A stretch of 64,000 nucleotides of DNA from Succinivibrio sp. (GCA_017469335.1 JAFUGP010000176.1:1-64000); one strand, 5' to 3'. Positions 1 to 9,504 are shown, counted from the first letter of the stretch. Numbers and translations: made by a program. The notes: a model not told the origin generated them from the sequence alone.

Positions 1-66
1 CCTAACAATGTTCTTGCCTTCAGCCAACAATTCCTGGCGATCCTGTTTGAATTTACGAACGAACAT
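1..66 (-). CDS. Unidentified protein, N-terminal 22 residues only (cut by the window edge)
   Basis: The reading frame opens at an ATG at position 66 on the minus strand and runs off the left edge. A strong Shine-Dalgarno GGAGGT lies about 8 bases upstream of the ATG, which supports this start. The visible peptide begins MFVRKFKQDRQELLAEG and is basic and probably helical. I do not recognise the family from so short a fragment. It is divergent from ytfK, sharing a 211-base intergenic region. Confidence 0.5.
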   Translation of the reverse strand, partial: MFVRKFKQDRQELLAEGKNIVR

Positions 67-277
67 GGCACTTACCTCCGGTTAAGAGGATAGTACCATA
101 ATTTTCGCTCAAGCTCTAATAATTAACCGCGCTTACTATAACAATAAGATCGCAGTAATTTACCCAAAAACGTGACCTGCGATACTACCGGTGCACGGAA
201 TGCACACTAAGCTTTAAAGAGTAGAAAGTATAAAGGCGCTCTTAAGGCGCTGTTTGTTGTCTGGGATGAAAGTCTGT

Positions 278-502
278 ATGCGTCAGTTTAAAAAATATGC
301 TCCCCGGCAGATAGCCAAGTACGTGGCTTCGTTTTTCAAGGGAACTTTCCTCATTGAGGGCAAGGGTGAATTCAAATTCGATGCCGGCAAGGTGCTGGTG
401 GAGGACACCAAGGACACCGGCAAGCTGGTGGTGTGCCGGGAGGTGAACGAAGTCATCGCTGCCATGGGTCATCAGCTGCAGAACGCTCCGCTGGCCTATT
501 AG
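278..502 (+). CDS. ytfK: YtfK-like DUF1107 family protein
   Basis: This 74-residue protein resembles E. coli YtfK: the opening MRQFKKYAPRQIAKYV parallels MKIFQRYNPLQVAKYV, followed by a conserved G-x-F-x-F-D-x-GK-(V/I)-L-(I/V) stretch near residues 30-40 and a C-terminal 'EVN' helix. In E. coli YtfK is reported to promote (p)ppGpp accumulation through SpoT; that role is family knowledge, not visible here. I chose the ATG at 278 because it aligns with the E. coli start; an in-frame ATG at 266 would add four residues, and neither has a strong Shine-Dalgarno. It is monocistronic and followed by its own terminator. Confidence 0.75.
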   Translation: MRQFKKYAPRQIAKYVASFFKGTFLIEGKGEFKFDAGKVLVEDTKDTGKLVVCREVNEVIAAMGHQLQNAPLAY

Positions 503-514
503 CACGGGCAGCTT

Positions 515-555
515 CCGCCATCGTGACGGGCGGTCATGGCCCGGTGCGGTTTTTT
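515..555 (+). terminator. Rho-independent terminator after ytfK
   Basis: CCGC-(bulged C)-ATCG-TGAC pairs with GTCA and CGGT-GCGG around a short loop, followed by TTTTTT at 550-555. It lies 12 bases after the ytfK stop. Confidence 0.65.
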
Positions 556-569
556 CGTCTCTTTTGTCC

Positions 570-575
570 TATAAT
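570..575 (+). promoter_or_regulatory. Candidate -10 box for the prmB-aroC operon
   Basis: A perfect TATAAT sits 34 bases upstream of the prmB ATG and directly after the ytfK terminator. I see no good -35 hexamer at 16-18 bases, so this rests on the -10 box and the position. Confidence 0.4.
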
Positions 576-608
576 TGGCTCATAGTTTTTTTTTCTTTAT
601 GAGCCTTT

Positions 609-1616
609 ATGTCTAAACTTTCCGAAAACTCAGAGATAGCGGCCATCTACCGCTCCATAGATGATCCTCCTACCAGTTCCGAAATAGAAGAAGCCCTGCA
701 GGATGAACTCTTTACCGTGCAGGACGTAGTGCGTTATTTGGTTACCTGTTTTTCGGCCTACAGGATCTACGTGGGTCACGGTACCGACAACTACTGGGAT
801 GAAGCACTAGAAATAGTGCAGGCCGTCATGCACCTGCAGCCGCCCTGCGACGACTCCACCTTAACCTCGCGTCTTACGGCCGAGGAGCGTGCCCTGATTG
901 CCAGAATTGTCCGTCTGCGCGTGGTTGAACGCATTCCCGCCCCTTACCTTACGCACCGTGCCTTTTTCTGCGGGCACGAGTTTTATGTTGACTCCCGGGT
1001 GATAATTCCGCGATCTCCCATCGCCGAGCTGGTGGACGACGGCTTTGCTCCTTATCTGGAGCGTGAACCGCAGCGGGTACTGGATCTGTGCTGCGGCTCG
1101 GCCTGCATCGCGGTGGCCATTGCGCTCAAGTTCGACGGCGACTGCGAAGTTGATGCCGTGGATGTTGACGAAGAAGCACTGGAGGTCGCCCGTCTCAATA
1201 TCGAGGAGTATGGTCTTGAAGATGTGGTAACCCCCATCAAGAGTGATCTTTTCTCCGCCTTGCCGCGCGGGGATAAGTATGATCTCATCGTGGCCAATCC
1301 GCCTTACGTAAGTGAGGAGGAACTCAACGATCTGCCCCGCGAATTCACCTATGAGCCTGATCTGGCTCTGGGATCGGGGCGGGACGGCTTGAACTGTGCC
1401 AAACGTATCCTCGCCGAGGCCGCCGAATTTCTTGACGATGAAGGCATCCTGGTCATGGAGGTGGGCAATTCCGAAGAGCAGCTGCAGGACGCTTTCTCCA
1501 TGGTGCCTTTTCACTTTGTGGACTTAAAGCGCGGCGGCTGCGGAGTGTTTGTCTTAAGTTGCGAGCAGCTCAAAGCCTATCACGAGCTGTTTGAGCAGTC
1601 GGTTGCCAACCTGTAG
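609..1616 (+). CDS. prmB: Ribosomal protein L3 N5-glutamine methyltransferase PrmB
   Basis: PrmB transfers a methyl group from S-adenosylmethionine to a glutamine of ribosomal protein L3. The 335-residue protein has the HemK/PrmC layout: a helical N-terminal domain, SAM-binding motif I around residues 156-168 (VLDLCCGSACIAVAIA) and the catalytic NPPY at 230-233. It differs from PrmC, which is also present at 39.2 kb, by its longer N-terminal domain and its linkage to aroC, the same pair as in E. coli (yfcB-aroC). It is somewhat longer than E. coli PrmB (about 310). The Shine-Dalgarno is weak. Its stop codon overlaps the Shine-Dalgarno of aroC, so the two are co-transcribed. Confidence 0.93.
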   Translation: MSKLSENSEIAAIYRSIDDPPTSSEIEEALQDELFTVQDVVRYLVTCFSAYRIYVGHGTDNYWDEALEIVQAVMHLQPPCDDSTLTSRLTAEERALIARIVRLRVVERIPAPYLTHRAFFCGHEFYVDSRVIIPRSPIAELVDDGFAPYLEREPQRVLDLCCGSACIAVAIALKFDGDCEVDAVDVDEEALEVARLNIEEYGLEDVVTPIKSDLFSALPRGDKYDLIVANPPYVSEEELNDLPREFTYEPDLALGSGRDGLNCAKRILAEAAEFLDDEGILVMEVGNSEEQLQDAFSMVPFHFVDLKRGGCGVFVLSCEQLKAYHELFEQSVANL

Positions 1617-1625
1617 GAGCAGCAG

Positions 1626-2726
1626 ATGGGCGGCAATACCTTTGGAAACTGTTTTAGTGTCACCACCTGCGGGGAGAGTCATGGTCCGGGTCTGATGGCC
1701 ATCATCGACGGCTGTCCTCCGGGGATTGAACTGTCCGAGGCTGATATTCAGCCTGAGCTTGACAGGCGGCGTCCCGGCAGCACGCCCTTTGGCACGCCGC
1801 GCCAGGAGCCGGATGAGGTGAGCATCATCTCCGGCATCTTCGAGGGCAAAACCACCGGTACTCCCATCGGTCTGACCATCATGAACACCTCACAGCGCTC
1901 CCAGGACTACAGTGCCATCGCTCAGAGCTACCGTCCCGGTCATGCCGACTATACCTACCTGGCCAAATACGGAGTGCGCGATTACCGCGGCGGCGGCAGG
2001 GCCTCGGCCCGCGAAACCGCCATGAGAGTGGCGGCCGGTGCCGTGGCCAAAAAGGTGCTGCGCACCCTGTACGGGGTACAGATAGACGGATGCGTGATGG
2101 CCATCGGTGACATAAAGGCTGCAGGCTATGACGCGATAAGCGCCCGCAGCAATCCCTTTAATTTTGCCGACTCAAGTCAGCTTCCGGCCTTGGAGTCATT
2201 GTTTGCCAGGCTTCAGGAGGAGCAGGATTCCTGCGGGGCACTCATTGAGGTGCGGGCCCGCAACGTGCCGGCCGGGTGGGGCAACCCGGTGTTCGGCAGA
2301 CTGGATGCCGCCATAGCCGGTGCCCTGATGAGCATCAATGCCGTGAAGGGGGTGGAGATTGGCGATGGTTTTGCCTTGGCTGCCGCACGCGGCAGTCAGG
2401 CCCGCGATGAGATAAGACGCGCGGGTTTTCTCTCCAATCACTCAGGCGGTATTCTGGGCGGTATTTCCTCCGGACAGGAGTTGCGCGCCCGCCTGGCCCT
2501 CAAACCTACCTCCAGTATCAGGACTCCGGGGCAGAGCCTTAACAGTAAGGGTGAGGAGATTGATATCTCCACCAAGGGTCGCCATGATCCCTGCGTGGGG
2601 CTCAGGGCCGTGCCCATCGCCGAGGCCATGCTGGCGCTGACTCTCGTAGAGGCGGCCTTGTGGCAGCGGGCTCAATGCGGAGAAGGCAACAAAGCGCCCT
2701 TTACCATTCCGGCCGGACAGGGCTAG
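1626..2726 (+). CDS. aroC: Chorismate synthase
   Basis: AroC converts 5-enolpyruvylshikimate 3-phosphate to chorismate, the last common step of aromatic biosynthesis, using reduced flavin. The 366-residue protein is full length and carries the family signatures: GESHGPGL near the N-terminus, the GRASARETA segment around residue 125 and [14 protein letters not shown] around residue 270. The ATG at 1626 follows TAGGAGC, which overlaps the prmB stop. It is the second gene of the prmB-aroC operon and ends at a terminator shared with convergent rne. Its product feeds the trp genes at the other end of this window. Confidence 0.97.
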   Translation: MGGNTFGNCFSVTTCGESHGPGLMAIIDGCPPGIELSEADIQPELDRRRPGSTPFGTPRQEPDEVSIISGIFEGKTTGTPIGLTIMNTSQRSQDYSAIAQSYRPGHADYTYLAKYGVRDYRGGGRASARETAMRVAAGAVAKKVLRTLYGVQIDGCVMAIGDIKAAGYDAISARSNPFNFADSSQLPALESLFARLQEEQDSCGALIEVRARNVPAGWGNPVFGRLDAAIAGALMSINAVKGVEIGDGFALAAARGSQARDEIRRAGFLSNHSGGILGGISSGQELRARLALKPTSSIRTPGQSLNSKGEEIDISTKGRHDPCVGLRAVPIAEAMLALTLVEAALWQRAQCGEGNKAPFTIPAGQG

Positions 2727-2785
2727 CCCGACTCTCCTCCCTTAAAGCGGATCTCTCCTCCGTCACGGCGCCAGACAGGCACAAA

Positions 2786-2818
2786 AAAACGCGGCCACCT
2801 GCAGGGCAGCCGCGTTTT
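2786..2818. terminator. Bidirectional terminator between aroC and rne
   Basis: AAAACGCGGC pairs with GCCGCGTTTT across a 13-base loop. The A tract on one side and T tract on the other let the hairpin act on both strands, as expected between convergent genes. Confidence 0.85.
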
Positions 2819-2832
2819 AAAGTTCAAGTCAA

Positions 2833-5400
2833 TCAGTATTCAAAGGGATCGGTATCGCGCTGCGTGTCGATGGCACGGGTCGATACTACCGGTCTGGCAC
2901 TGCCCAATCCCCCCGCACGGTCAAGTGCTTCGTACTCGGCACCGTTATGGGCCGGACGTCCCTGAGGCCGGGCGCTGTAATCCAGCGTTACGGGCTCAGG
3001 CAGGGAAATACCCTCTATCCCGCTTAAGCCGGCATCCCCAAGACCGCCGGCCCGACCGGCAGTCTTAAGCTCCGCTGCGGTGAGATCCTCCCGCCCTGAC
3101 GGGGTGTGGGAGAAGTCCGGAGCGGCTGCCGTGCTGTCCAGCCCGGCTTCAGCCTCGGTGTAAGTACGCGGTTTTAATACGTAGGGCGTGTACTCCACGG
3201 GCTCAGGCGTCTGCGCTGTCGTCGGGGTGGTTGGGGCCACTGTACGGGGCGTGCTGCTGCGCCGGGTCCGCGGAGCTTTGGGGGCATCGTCACGGCCGGA
3301 ACTCTCACGGGTGCGCCTAGTACGCGGTGTCCTGCTTTCGCTGCCTTCCTCAGCGCTGCGGCGCCTTGAAGTGGTGGCACGGGGAGCGCGGGTGCGCGCG
3401 GTCGAAGTCTTCTCTTCCGTGGCCGCGGTGTTCACCCCCTCCTCAGAGGTTTCGGCGCGGGCGCTGCGGCTACGCGGCTGACGCTCCGGTTTGGCCGCCC
3501 GCTCGCCTTTATCGGCGGCGCTGCGGCGGGTGGTCCGGCGCTTGGTCTCGGTGCCGCCCTGGGTGCTGCGCGCAGAGGAGCGCTTACGCGGTGCGGGTTT
3601 CTTCTCTTCCTCGGCCGGGGTTTCCTTGGCCAGACTGGAAAAGAAACTGATGATGGACTTGAAGAAGCCGCCCTGTTTTTCCTCGGGCTCCTTGCTCTGC
3701 GTCGTGCGGGAGCGCGGTGCAGACACCGTCTCGGCGCTGGGCTTTACCGGAGTGGGGGCTTCCATGGTACGGGCCAGAGTATCGGCACTTATGGCCGGTT
3801 CGTCGGCCTGCTGTCCGGCGGCATCATGTCCGTGCTCACGCTGCAGCTGTTCCTCGTTCTGACGGCGGCGGTTGCCCTCCTTGATTTCATTTCTCAGGCC
3901 CAGAGAGCTGATGGTCTGCCCCGGAGGCATGCTCACCACGCGCTTTACCTGATATTCCTGGGGCATGAGATGCTCGTCGGGGACGATGGTGACCTTGACC
4001 TCATTGTGACGCTCGATTTCGGCCAGCTGCACCCTCTTGTCGTTGAGGATGAAGGTGGCTACCTCAACCGGGCAGACCGCATAGATGTCACCGGTGTTTT
4101 CCTTATGCGACTCCTCGTCTATCAGGCGCAGGATGGACAGCGCCAGGGAGGCGGTATCGCGCACGGTACCCTGACCGCAGCACATGGGGCAGACGTGAGA
4201 GCTGGATTCTTCCAGCGAGGGTCTCAGACGCTGACGGGACATCTCCAAAAGGCCGAAGCGCGAGATGCGTGAGAACTGAATGCGGGCCCGATCCTGCCGG
4301 ACGGCCTCGCGCATGCGGTTTTCTATTTCGCGCTGGTTTTTCAGCGGGGTCATGTCGATGAAATCGATGACGATGAGTCCGCCCACGTCACGCAGTCTTA
4401 ACTGGCGGGCGATTTCCTCGGCCGCCTCGATATTGGTCTGCAGCGCGGTCTCCTCGATGTCCAGCCCCTTGGTGGCTTTGGCGGAGTTGACATCAATGGA
4501 GGTAAGGGCCTCGGTCGGATCGATGACGATGGCGCCGCCTGAGGGCAGACGCACTTCACGCTGATAGGCGCTGTCTATCTGGCTCTCAATCTGGAATTTG
4601 CTGAACAGCGGGTTGTCCTCTGAGGAATAGAGGTGAACCTTGTTGATGAACTCCGGACGTACCAGTTTGATGTACTGCAGGATCTGCTCATAGGCATCCT
4701 GGCTGTCCACGATGATTTCACCGATATCCGGGCGCAGATAGTCACGGATGGCGCGCAGGGCGATGTTTGATTCCTGGTGAATCAGGAACGGGGCGCGGCG
4801 CTTGGCGGCCACATCAGTGATCATGCTCCAGAGTTTGGTGAGTATGGAAAGATCCCAGGCCAGTTCTTCCTGGCTCTTCCCCACCCCGGCGGTCCTGACG
4901 ATGGTGCCCATGCCCTCGGGGACATCCAGACCCCGGAGAGCGGCCTTAAGCTCGGTACGCTCGTCACCCTCGATGCGGCGGGAAATGCCGCCGGCCCGGG
5001 GATTGTTGGGCATCAGCACCAGATAGCTGCCGGCTAGGGACACGAAAGTGGTCAGGGCGGCACCCTTAAGGCCGCGCTCCTCCTTTTCTATCTGCACTAT
5101 GACTTCGGTGCCTTCCTTGATTGCCGTGCGGTAAACGCTCGGATCGCTGAAATCGGTACCCTCGGGGTAATACTCGCGGGCGATTTCCTTTAAAGGCAGA
5201 AAACCATGGCGTTCCACGCCGTAATCTACGAAGGCCGCCTCGAGACTGGGCTCAACGCGGGTAATTACCCCCTTGTAGATATTGGATTTCTTGTTGGCGT
5301 GCTGTGGGGACTCGATATCGAGGTCATACAGCTTTTGACCTTCGACGAGGGCAACGCGCACCTCTTCTTGCTGGGTGGCGTTAATCAACATTCTCTTCAC
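2833..5400 (-). CDS. rne: Ribonuclease E
   Basis: RNase E is the essential endoribonuclease that starts mRNA decay and processes rRNA and tRNA. The 855-residue protein opens [13 protein letters not shown] as in E. coli and has an N-terminal S1 domain. Metal-binding aspartates lie in [14 protein letters not shown] (about residues 290-305) and VIDFIDM (about 345-350), and the zinc-link motif CPMCCGQG is near 405. The C-terminal third is low complexity and rich in Arg, Thr, Glu and Ala. An amphipathic segment ([17 protein letters not shown]) may be the membrane-targeting helix, and Arg-rich blocks probably bind RNA. The start is GTG with AGGA about 9 bases upstream. E. coli RNase E is longer (1061), so the scaffold region is shorter here. 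Confidence 0.97.
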   Translation of the reverse strand: MKRMLINATQQEEVRVALVEGQKLYDLDIESPQHANKKSNIYKGVITRVEPSLEAAFVDYGVERHGFLPLKEIAREYYPEGTDFSDPSVYRTAIKEGTEVIVQIEKEERGLKGAALTTFVSLAGSYLVLMPNNPRAGGISRRIEGDERTELKAALRGLDVPEGMGTIVRTAGVGKSQEELAWDLSILTKLWSMITDVAAKRRAPFLIHQESNIALRAIRDYLRPDIGEIIVDSQDAYEQILQYIKLVRPEFINKVHLYSSEDNPLFSKFQIESQIDSAYQREVRLPSGGAIVIDPTEALTSIDVNSAKATKGLDIEETALQTNIEAAEEIARQLRLRDVGGLIVIDFIDMTPLKNQREIENRMREAVRQDRARIQFSRISRFGLLEMSRQRLRPSLEESSSHVCPMCCGQGTVRDTASLALSILRLIDEESHKENTGDIYAVCPVEVATFILNDKRVQLAEIERHNEVKVTIVPDEHLMPQEYQVKRVVSMPPGQTISSLGLRNEIKEGNRRRQNEEQLQREHGHDAAGQQADEPAISADTLARTMEAPTPVKPSAETVSAPRSRTTQSKEPEEKQGGFFKSIISFFSSLAKETPAEEEKKPAPRKRSSARSTQGGTETKRRTTRRSAADKGERAAKPERQPRSRSARAETSEEGVNTAATEEKTSTARTRAPRATTSRRRSAEEGSESRTPRTRRTRESSGRDDAPKAPRTRRSSTPRTVAPTTPTTAQTPEPVEYTPYVLKPRTYTEAEAGLDSTAAAPDFSHTPSGREDLTAAELKTAGRAGGLGDAGLSGIEGISLPEPVTLDYSARPQGRPAHNGAEYEALDRAGGLGSARPVVSTRAIDTQRDTDPFEY

Positions 5401-5987
5401 GAGAAAAGTCCTATGTTACTAACGATTATCTCTACACGCGTAACTAGGCCGAAGTCAGCTGAGGCGGGAGTACATTCTCTCTCACTCGGTTGCCGCAGCC
5501 TGATATCAGCAGAGAAAAATCGAATTTTCCAAACATTCTGTGCCACTCGCCAAACCGTCTGAGGACGGAGGGGCTGACACAGAACGGCCGTAAACGGCTC
5601 TTATCTGATCTGTTCCCCCGCAACGGAGGTGACCAAACGCGGGGCTTCCCCCGCGAGCCGGATACAAAGGCACAGCGGAAACGGTCAAATCATGCCGTGC
5701 GCAACAGCGCAACTTAGGATCTGTCTGACTTTAAGCGCTCATGATGACGATGGCCTCAAAGTGCGGATCCAATGGGCGACCAATGCCCCGTCCGGTGATG
5801 CCGGACGCTGTTTCCTGTACAGGGATTTGCCACGAAGCGACTTAAGTTGCGGTCCCGGATGCCCGACGAGGGCAGTCGTAGGTCCGATGGGCGCACACGC
5901 CAAAAAGCAGACCTGAATATGCCAAGTCTGCCTGGGGTGTGCAACGCCGCTTTGAGGTGGAACAACACCTGCGCTGTACCGTGGCCT
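5401..5987 (-). promoter_or_regulatory. Long structured 5' leader of rne
   Basis: There is no convincing gene in the 821 bases between rne and rluC. The rne-proximal part holds several compact inverted repeats: CCGTC-TGAG-GACGG at 5553-5566, CGCGGGG/CCCCGCG around 5638-5656, CGTCCGG-TGATG-CCGGACG at 5789-5807 and TGCCC-GACGA-GGGCA at 5860-5874. E. coli rne has a 361-nt leader whose hairpins allow RNase E to control its own mRNA. A similar role here is inferred from position and structure, because I could not align this leader with the E. coli element. Confidence 0.5.
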
Positions 5988-5993
5988 ATTATG
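5988..5993 (-). promoter_or_regulatory. Candidate -10 box of a leftward rne promoter
   Basis: On the minus strand CATAAT lies here, about 590 bases upstream of the rne start. The -35 region is weak and T-rich. An FNR/CRP-like palindrome is centred about 41-45 bases upstream of the predicted start of transcription, the spacing expected of a class II activated promoter. Confidence 0.3.
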
Positions 5994-6018
5994 CCATAAC
6001 GCTCTGAAGAATAAAAAA

Positions 6019-6032
6019 ATGATCTAAATCAC
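6019..6032. promoter_or_regulatory. FNR/CRP-like palindrome
   Basis: ATGATCTAAATCAC matches the FNR consensus TTGAT-N4-ATCAA at 8 of 10 positions. It lies between divergent rne and rluC. Activation of the leftward promoter is an inference from spacing. Confidence 0.4.
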
Positions 6033-6044
6033 AGCTCAGCGCAC

Positions 6045-6060
6045 TGTGATGTTGGTCACT
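6045..6060. promoter_or_regulatory. CRP-like site
   Basis: TGTGATGTTGGTCACT matches TGTGA-N6-TCACA at 9 of 10 conserved positions. It lies between divergent rne and rluC and could serve either gene. Confidence 0.4.
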
Positions 6061-6116
6061 AATTGCGGCAGGGGCGCACCGCTCTGTTTGCCGGTACGCC
6101 CTCAGCTTGGCCATCG

Positions 6117-6146
6117 TTGTTCGAGACAGTGCTCAATGCTAAGATA
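6117..6146 (+). promoter_or_regulatory. Candidate promoter for rluC
   Basis: TTGTTT and TAAGAT are separated by 18 bases, and the -10 box carries an extended TGC. This would give a leader of about 70 bases before the rluC ATG at 6222. Confidence 0.45.
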
Positions 6147-6221
6147 GCGTCAGCTGCACAGCAGTTGAACTCTGCAGCACAACCTGGCTTGAAAAACTTT
6201 GGCATCAAAGAGTTATGTCTC

Positions 6222-7187
6222 ATGGATGAGAGCGTCTCCAAACCGCAGGTAAGTTATCGTACCGCAGGCGACAACGATGAGGGGCAGAGGCTGGACAATT
6301 ATCTGGCGCGTCAGCTCAAGGGAGTGCCGCGCAGTCTGGTGTACCGCATTCTGCGTCGCGGTGAAGTAAGGGTCAACGGCGGCCGCTGCCAGCCTTCCTA
6401 CAAATTAAGGGCCGGAGATGAGATCCGCCTCCCGCCGGTGCGGGTCAGCGCCGAGCCGGTGGTGATCCCCTCCTCCAACCTGCACCTGGTTCAGGATTTG
6501 CGCGAACGTATTCTTTTTGAGGATGACGGGATCCTGGTGGTGAACAAGCCCTCAGGCCTGGCGGCGCACGGCGGCAGCGGTATTGAGTTTGGGCTGATCG
6601 AAGCGTTGCGCGCCCTGCGTGATGATCTGGGTTACCTGGAACTGGCCCACCGGCTTGACCGGGATACCTCGGGGTGCCTGATTGTGGCCAAGCGCCGCTC
6701 GGCGCTGAGGCATCTGCACGAGCAGTTCCGCCAGCGCCAGGTCAAGAAGCGTTATCTGACCTTGGTACCGGGAAGCTGGGATCGCAAGTTGCAGGTGGTA
6801 AGCGCACCCCTAAAACGCAATGAACTGCGCTCGGGTGAGCGCATGGTGATGGTTGACTTTAACAACGGCGCACCCTCCTCCACCGGCTTTGACATTGTGG
6901 AGGAATACGCAGGGGCCACCTTGATGGCCGCGCTGCCGCATACCGGGCGTACGCACCAGATCAGGGTGCACTGCGCCTACGTACATCATCCGGTAGGCGG
7001 CGATGAAAAGTACGGTGACAAGGAATTCAACGCGCTTTTGCGCAGCGCCGGTTTTCACGGCATGTTTCTGCATGCCAGCCGCATCAGCTTTATCAATCCC
7101 TCTGACGGAGAGCTACTGAAAATTGAGGCGCCAATGTCCGCGCAGTTAGAGCAGATCCTCTCCTATTTCAGAGAGGGACAACACTAA
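6222..7187 (+). CDS. rluC: 23S rRNA pseudouridine synthase RluC
   Basis: RluC isomerises uridines of 23S rRNA (955, 2504 and 2580 in E. coli). The 321-residue protein has an N-terminal S4 RNA-binding domain (about residues 18-80) and the RluA-family catalytic motif HRLDRDTSG at 143-151, with Asp146 as the expected nucleophile. The reading frame stays open for 159 bases upstream, but similarity to E. coli begins just after the ATG at 6222, which is preceded by AAAGAG. The stop overlaps the next start as TAATG, so the HAD phosphatase gene is translationally coupled. Divergence from rne is also the E. coli arrangement. Confidence 0.95.
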   Translation: MDESVSKPQVSYRTAGDNDEGQRLDNYLARQLKGVPRSLVYRILRRGEVRVNGGRCQPSYKLRAGDEIRLPPVRVSAEPVVIPSSNLHLVQDLRERILFEDDGILVVNKPSGLAAHGGSGIEFGLIEALRALRDDLGYLELAHRLDRDTSGCLIVAKRRSALRHLHEQFRQRQVKKRYLTLVPGSWDRKLQVVSAPLKRNELRSGERMVMVDFNNGAPSSTGFDIVEEYAGATLMAALPHTGRTHQIRVHCAYVHHPVGGDEKYGDKEFNALLRSAGFHGMFLHASRISFINPSDGELLKIEAPMSAQLEQILSYFREGQH

Positions 7188-7936
7188 TGACCGACAGCGC
7201 CGGGTGCGACTACACCAGGGGGCGGCGGGACCTGCGGGAGATAGGAGAACTGCCCGGGATACTCTCCAGGGTCAGGGCGGTGGTTTTCGACCTGGACGGA
7301 ACCCTGGTGGACAGTGTGGGCAATATCATCGCCTGCGCACGTCAGGCCTTTGCAAGACTCAATCTGCCCGCACCTGCAGATCATCTCATTATGGCCACCA
7401 TCGGCATGACGCTTGAGGATGGCTTAACCTCGCTGTTACCTAAGGAGCAGAAAATGCGCGGCGGGGAACTTACCGCCGCCTACCGTGGGGTGTTTGTCGC
7501 CACACCTCAATATATGAACGCGGCGCTGTTTGCCGGGGCGGAGGAACTGGCGGCGCTGTTGCGCGAGCGCGGCTATAAGGTGGGCTATGCTTCCGGACGC
7601 TCCGAGGAAGGAGTCAGACGTACCCTGGACGGCACCAGGCTGGGACTTCACTGCGATGCCATCGCCTCCGGCTCGGAGGCTCCCTCCAAACCGGATCCTG
7701 CCATGATGTTCAAGATCTGTGAGCGTCTGAGTCTCGCTCCTCATGAGGTGTTGGGAGTGGGGGACTCAGGACTGGACATCATGATGTATCACGAGGCAGG
7801 CTCTCCTGCCTTGGGGGTACAGAGCGGGGTATGGAGCGGCGAGGCTCTGCTCGCGCTGGAAAAACCGCCTGAAATTCTGCTCAAAGAGGTCAGTGAGCTG
7901 CTCTGCTACCTCAAAAACGGCAGCCTCCCTGCTTGA
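7187..7936 (+). CDS. HAD-superfamily phosphatase (phosphoglycolate phosphatase-like)
   Basis: This 249-residue protein carries the HAD motif FDLDGTLVDS with catalytic Asp35 and Asp37, and the late motif GVGDSGLDIMMYHEAG. The cap domain between them places it in the Gph/PGMB-like group; the substrate cannot be read from sequence. About 30 residues precede motif I, longer than usual, so an internal start is possible. However, the ATG at 7187 overlaps the rluC stop, which favours coupling. From memory, rluC followed by a HAD hydrolase is common in gammaproteobacteria. It converges with the next gene, leaving only 3 bases between the stops. Confidence 0.85.
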   Translation: MTDSAGCDYTRGRRDLREIGELPGILSRVRAVVFDLDGTLVDSVGNIIACARQAFARLNLPAPADHLIMATIGMTLEDGLTSLLPKEQKMRGGELTAAYRGVFVATPQYMNAALFAGAEELAALLRERGYKVGYASGRSEEGVRRTLDGTRLGLHCDAIASGSEAPSKPDPAMMFKICERLSLAPHEVLGVGDSGLDIMMYHEAGSPALGVQSGVWSGEALLALEKPPEILLKEVSELLCYLKNGSLPA

Positions 7937-7939
7937 GCA

Positions 7940-8647
7940 TCACCTGTCGCATTTGTGGCGGTTGAGCGCCCCGTGCATGGCCAGATAGTAGGGCATGTCG
8001 GCGGTGAGTGCCCGATCGGTTACTGCCAGCACGGTCACCTTGCACTTAGGCTTGATGGCAGCCATCTGTTCCGGGGTGTAATACATGCTGTCGATGATGG
8101 CCACATCAATGATGTAGCCACCCTGCTGCATGGTCAGATGACGTACCCCCTCGTGGTCCACGGTATTTAGATCCACCGTGAAGTCCTGCAGAATGAGCGG
8201 CACCTCGGCCAGTTCGTGAAACAGATCGTTGATGACCCGGTTGTCCACGATGGTGTTGAGCTGACGCTGGCTCATGTAGATGCCCACATCGGTGGCGTAT
8301 TTGACGTTATCCATGAAGGTATGTCCGGCCGCCTCGGGATCGGTGCTGTAATTGTAAGTGGTAAGCACCGCCTGGGTGGGTTCACGGATGGTGCCCGCCA
8401 TGCCCTTGGAGCCGTAGGGAAAGATGGCGGTGGTGGTCTGGAATTTATCCCCGGTGGGGAAGTGGTTCTGCACGTCGCGCAGTATGATGTTCTTGAGCAG
8501 GGAGCTGTAGTTGTCGTTGGGCCCCAAGATCACTTCATTGACCGCGTAGTGCTGGGTCTTAAAACGGGTGGTGAATTCGTAGGCGGCAGCATTCTGCAGC
8601 GCCAGACCCGTAAGCGCGAGCACAGCCGACAGGATAATTTTTCGCAT
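7940..8647 (-). CDS. Exported protein of unknown function
   Basis: I do not recognise this family. The 235-residue protein begins with a typical Sec signal peptide, MRKIILSAVLALTGLALQ, with likely cleavage after NAAA around residue 22. The mature part has no membrane segment and only two cysteines near the C-terminus (in PKCKVTV and HKCDR), which could form a disulfide. The start at 8647 was chosen because it opens the signal peptide, although the frame continues upstream. It is transcribed alone, divergent from yceD and convergent with the HAD gene. Confidence 0.7.
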   Translation of the reverse strand: MRKIILSAVLALTGLALQNAAAYEFTTRFKTQHYAVNEVILGPNDNYSSLLKNIILRDVQNHFPTGDKFQTTTAIFPYGSKGMAGTIREPTQAVLTTYNYSTDPEAAGHTFMDNVKYATDVGIYMSQRQLNTIVDNRVINDLFHELAEVPLILQDFTVDLNTVDHEGVRHLTMQQGGYIIDVAIIDSMYYTPEQMAAIKPKCKVTVLAVTDRALTADMPYYLAMHGALNRHKCDR

Positions 8648-8766
8648 AGTCTCACACCAAAAATAAGATTGACTGACCTTAGTGTATACTGAGGCGGCTT
8701 TTGTACACGTGATGCCGTCTGAAAAGCGTGATATCACAGGCCTTTTCTAAGAGAGGAACGGATTTT

Positions 8767-9294
8767 ATGACCACGAGCATCCTGGAGCGTTTCGTCAATT
8801 TCACCAGAGCCTCAGACCTGCAGTCTCACTACGTGGTGAATTTGGAGCGTGCGCAACTGCCGCGTCTTAGTGAAGCCGTTGATGACGTCAGGGAGATCAG
8901 GGCGGATTTTCGTTTTTTTCACGATCTGCAGGGACTGCGCACCATCAAGGGCGAGGCAAGCTGTCAGGTAAGCCTCAGCTGCCAGCGCTGCGGAGAGCCT
9001 CTGTCACTCACCTTAAAGAGCACTTTTTGCTCCACCCCCGATGCGCAAAAGGCTCGGAGCCTGCGCCTTGGCGACAAGCTTGATCTGGTGGAGACCGATG
9101 AGGAAGGCCAGTTTGACGTACTGCAGTACTTAGAGGACTGCCTGCTGCTGGAACTGCCCTATGCACCGGTGCACGAGGAGGGACAGTGCGCCCGCGCAGG
9201 TGAGTTCTGGAGCTACGGGGAGCTGGATGAGAAAGCTGCTCAAAGCCCCTTTGCCGTGCTCGGGGAGCTTGAGCTCGGCAAGGACGGTGAGTGA
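8767..9294 (+). CDS. yceD: YceD family protein (DUF177)
   Basis: YceD is a conserved protein encoded next to rpmF throughout bacteria; a role in large-subunit rRNA or ribosome maturation is proposed for the family. The 175-residue sequence has the family core SCQVSLSCQRCGEPL around residues 58-75 with its cysteine motif, an acidic middle, and the C-terminal NPFAVL-like segment (SPFAVLGELELGKD). I selected the ATG at 8767, preceded by AGAGGA at about 8755, over a TTG-type upstream extension that lacks similarity. It is followed by a separate promoter for rpmF. Confidence 0.9.
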   Translation: MTTSILERFVNFTRASDLQSHYVVNLERAQLPRLSEAVDDVREIRADFRFFHDLQGLRTIKGEASCQVSLSCQRCGEPLSLTLKSTFCSTPDAQKARSLRLGDKLDLVETDEEGQFDVLQYLEDCLLLELPYAPVHEEGQCARAGEFWSYGELDEKAAQSPFAVLGELELGKDGE

Positions 9295-9341
9295 TGATTC
9301 CGGCGTTGCGGAAGTGAATTTGCGGGGACTTTGCAAGGCAC

Positions 9342-9370
9342 TTCACAAATTGGTCACAGGTCTGTATAAT
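9342..9370 (+). promoter_or_regulatory. rpmF promoter
   Basis: TTCACA and TATAAT are separated by exactly 17 bases. The predicted transcript starts around 9377 and has a leader of about 125 bases. Confidence 0.7.
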
Positions 9371-9439
9371 AGCGTCTCTGAAATGTTCGCCCTAGGGCCA
9401 AAAGCTGCGATAAAGCCTTATATATTCGTAGGTTAATTA

Positions 9440-9491
9440 ACTCTCTTGCAGCTTAGCTGACAAAGATTTGATGGGCTGCACTACATAGAGT
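9440..9491 (+). promoter_or_regulatory. Stem-loop in the rpmF leader
   Basis: ACTCT (9440) pairs with AGAGT (9487-9491), and the inner TGCAGC (9448) pairs with GCTGCA (9475). The structure ends just before the AGGAG Shine-Dalgarno of rpmF, so it could affect translation; this is inferred. Confidence 0.35.
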
Positions 9492-9504
9492 TTAGGAGAT
9501 AATC

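Noticed and set aside
235..252. A 7-bp direct repeat (AGGCGCT) in the ytfK leader
   Set aside because: It is too short and isolated to be meaningful.
861..1514. A 217-codon frame antisense to prmB
   Set aside because: The opposite strand encodes PrmB with intact motifs; this frame has no ribosome site or recognisable content.
5629..5916. Open frames of up to 95 codons in the rne/rluC gap
   Set aside because: They cross several strong hairpins, lack ribosome sites and have no protein-like composition. The region is better read as leader and control DNA.
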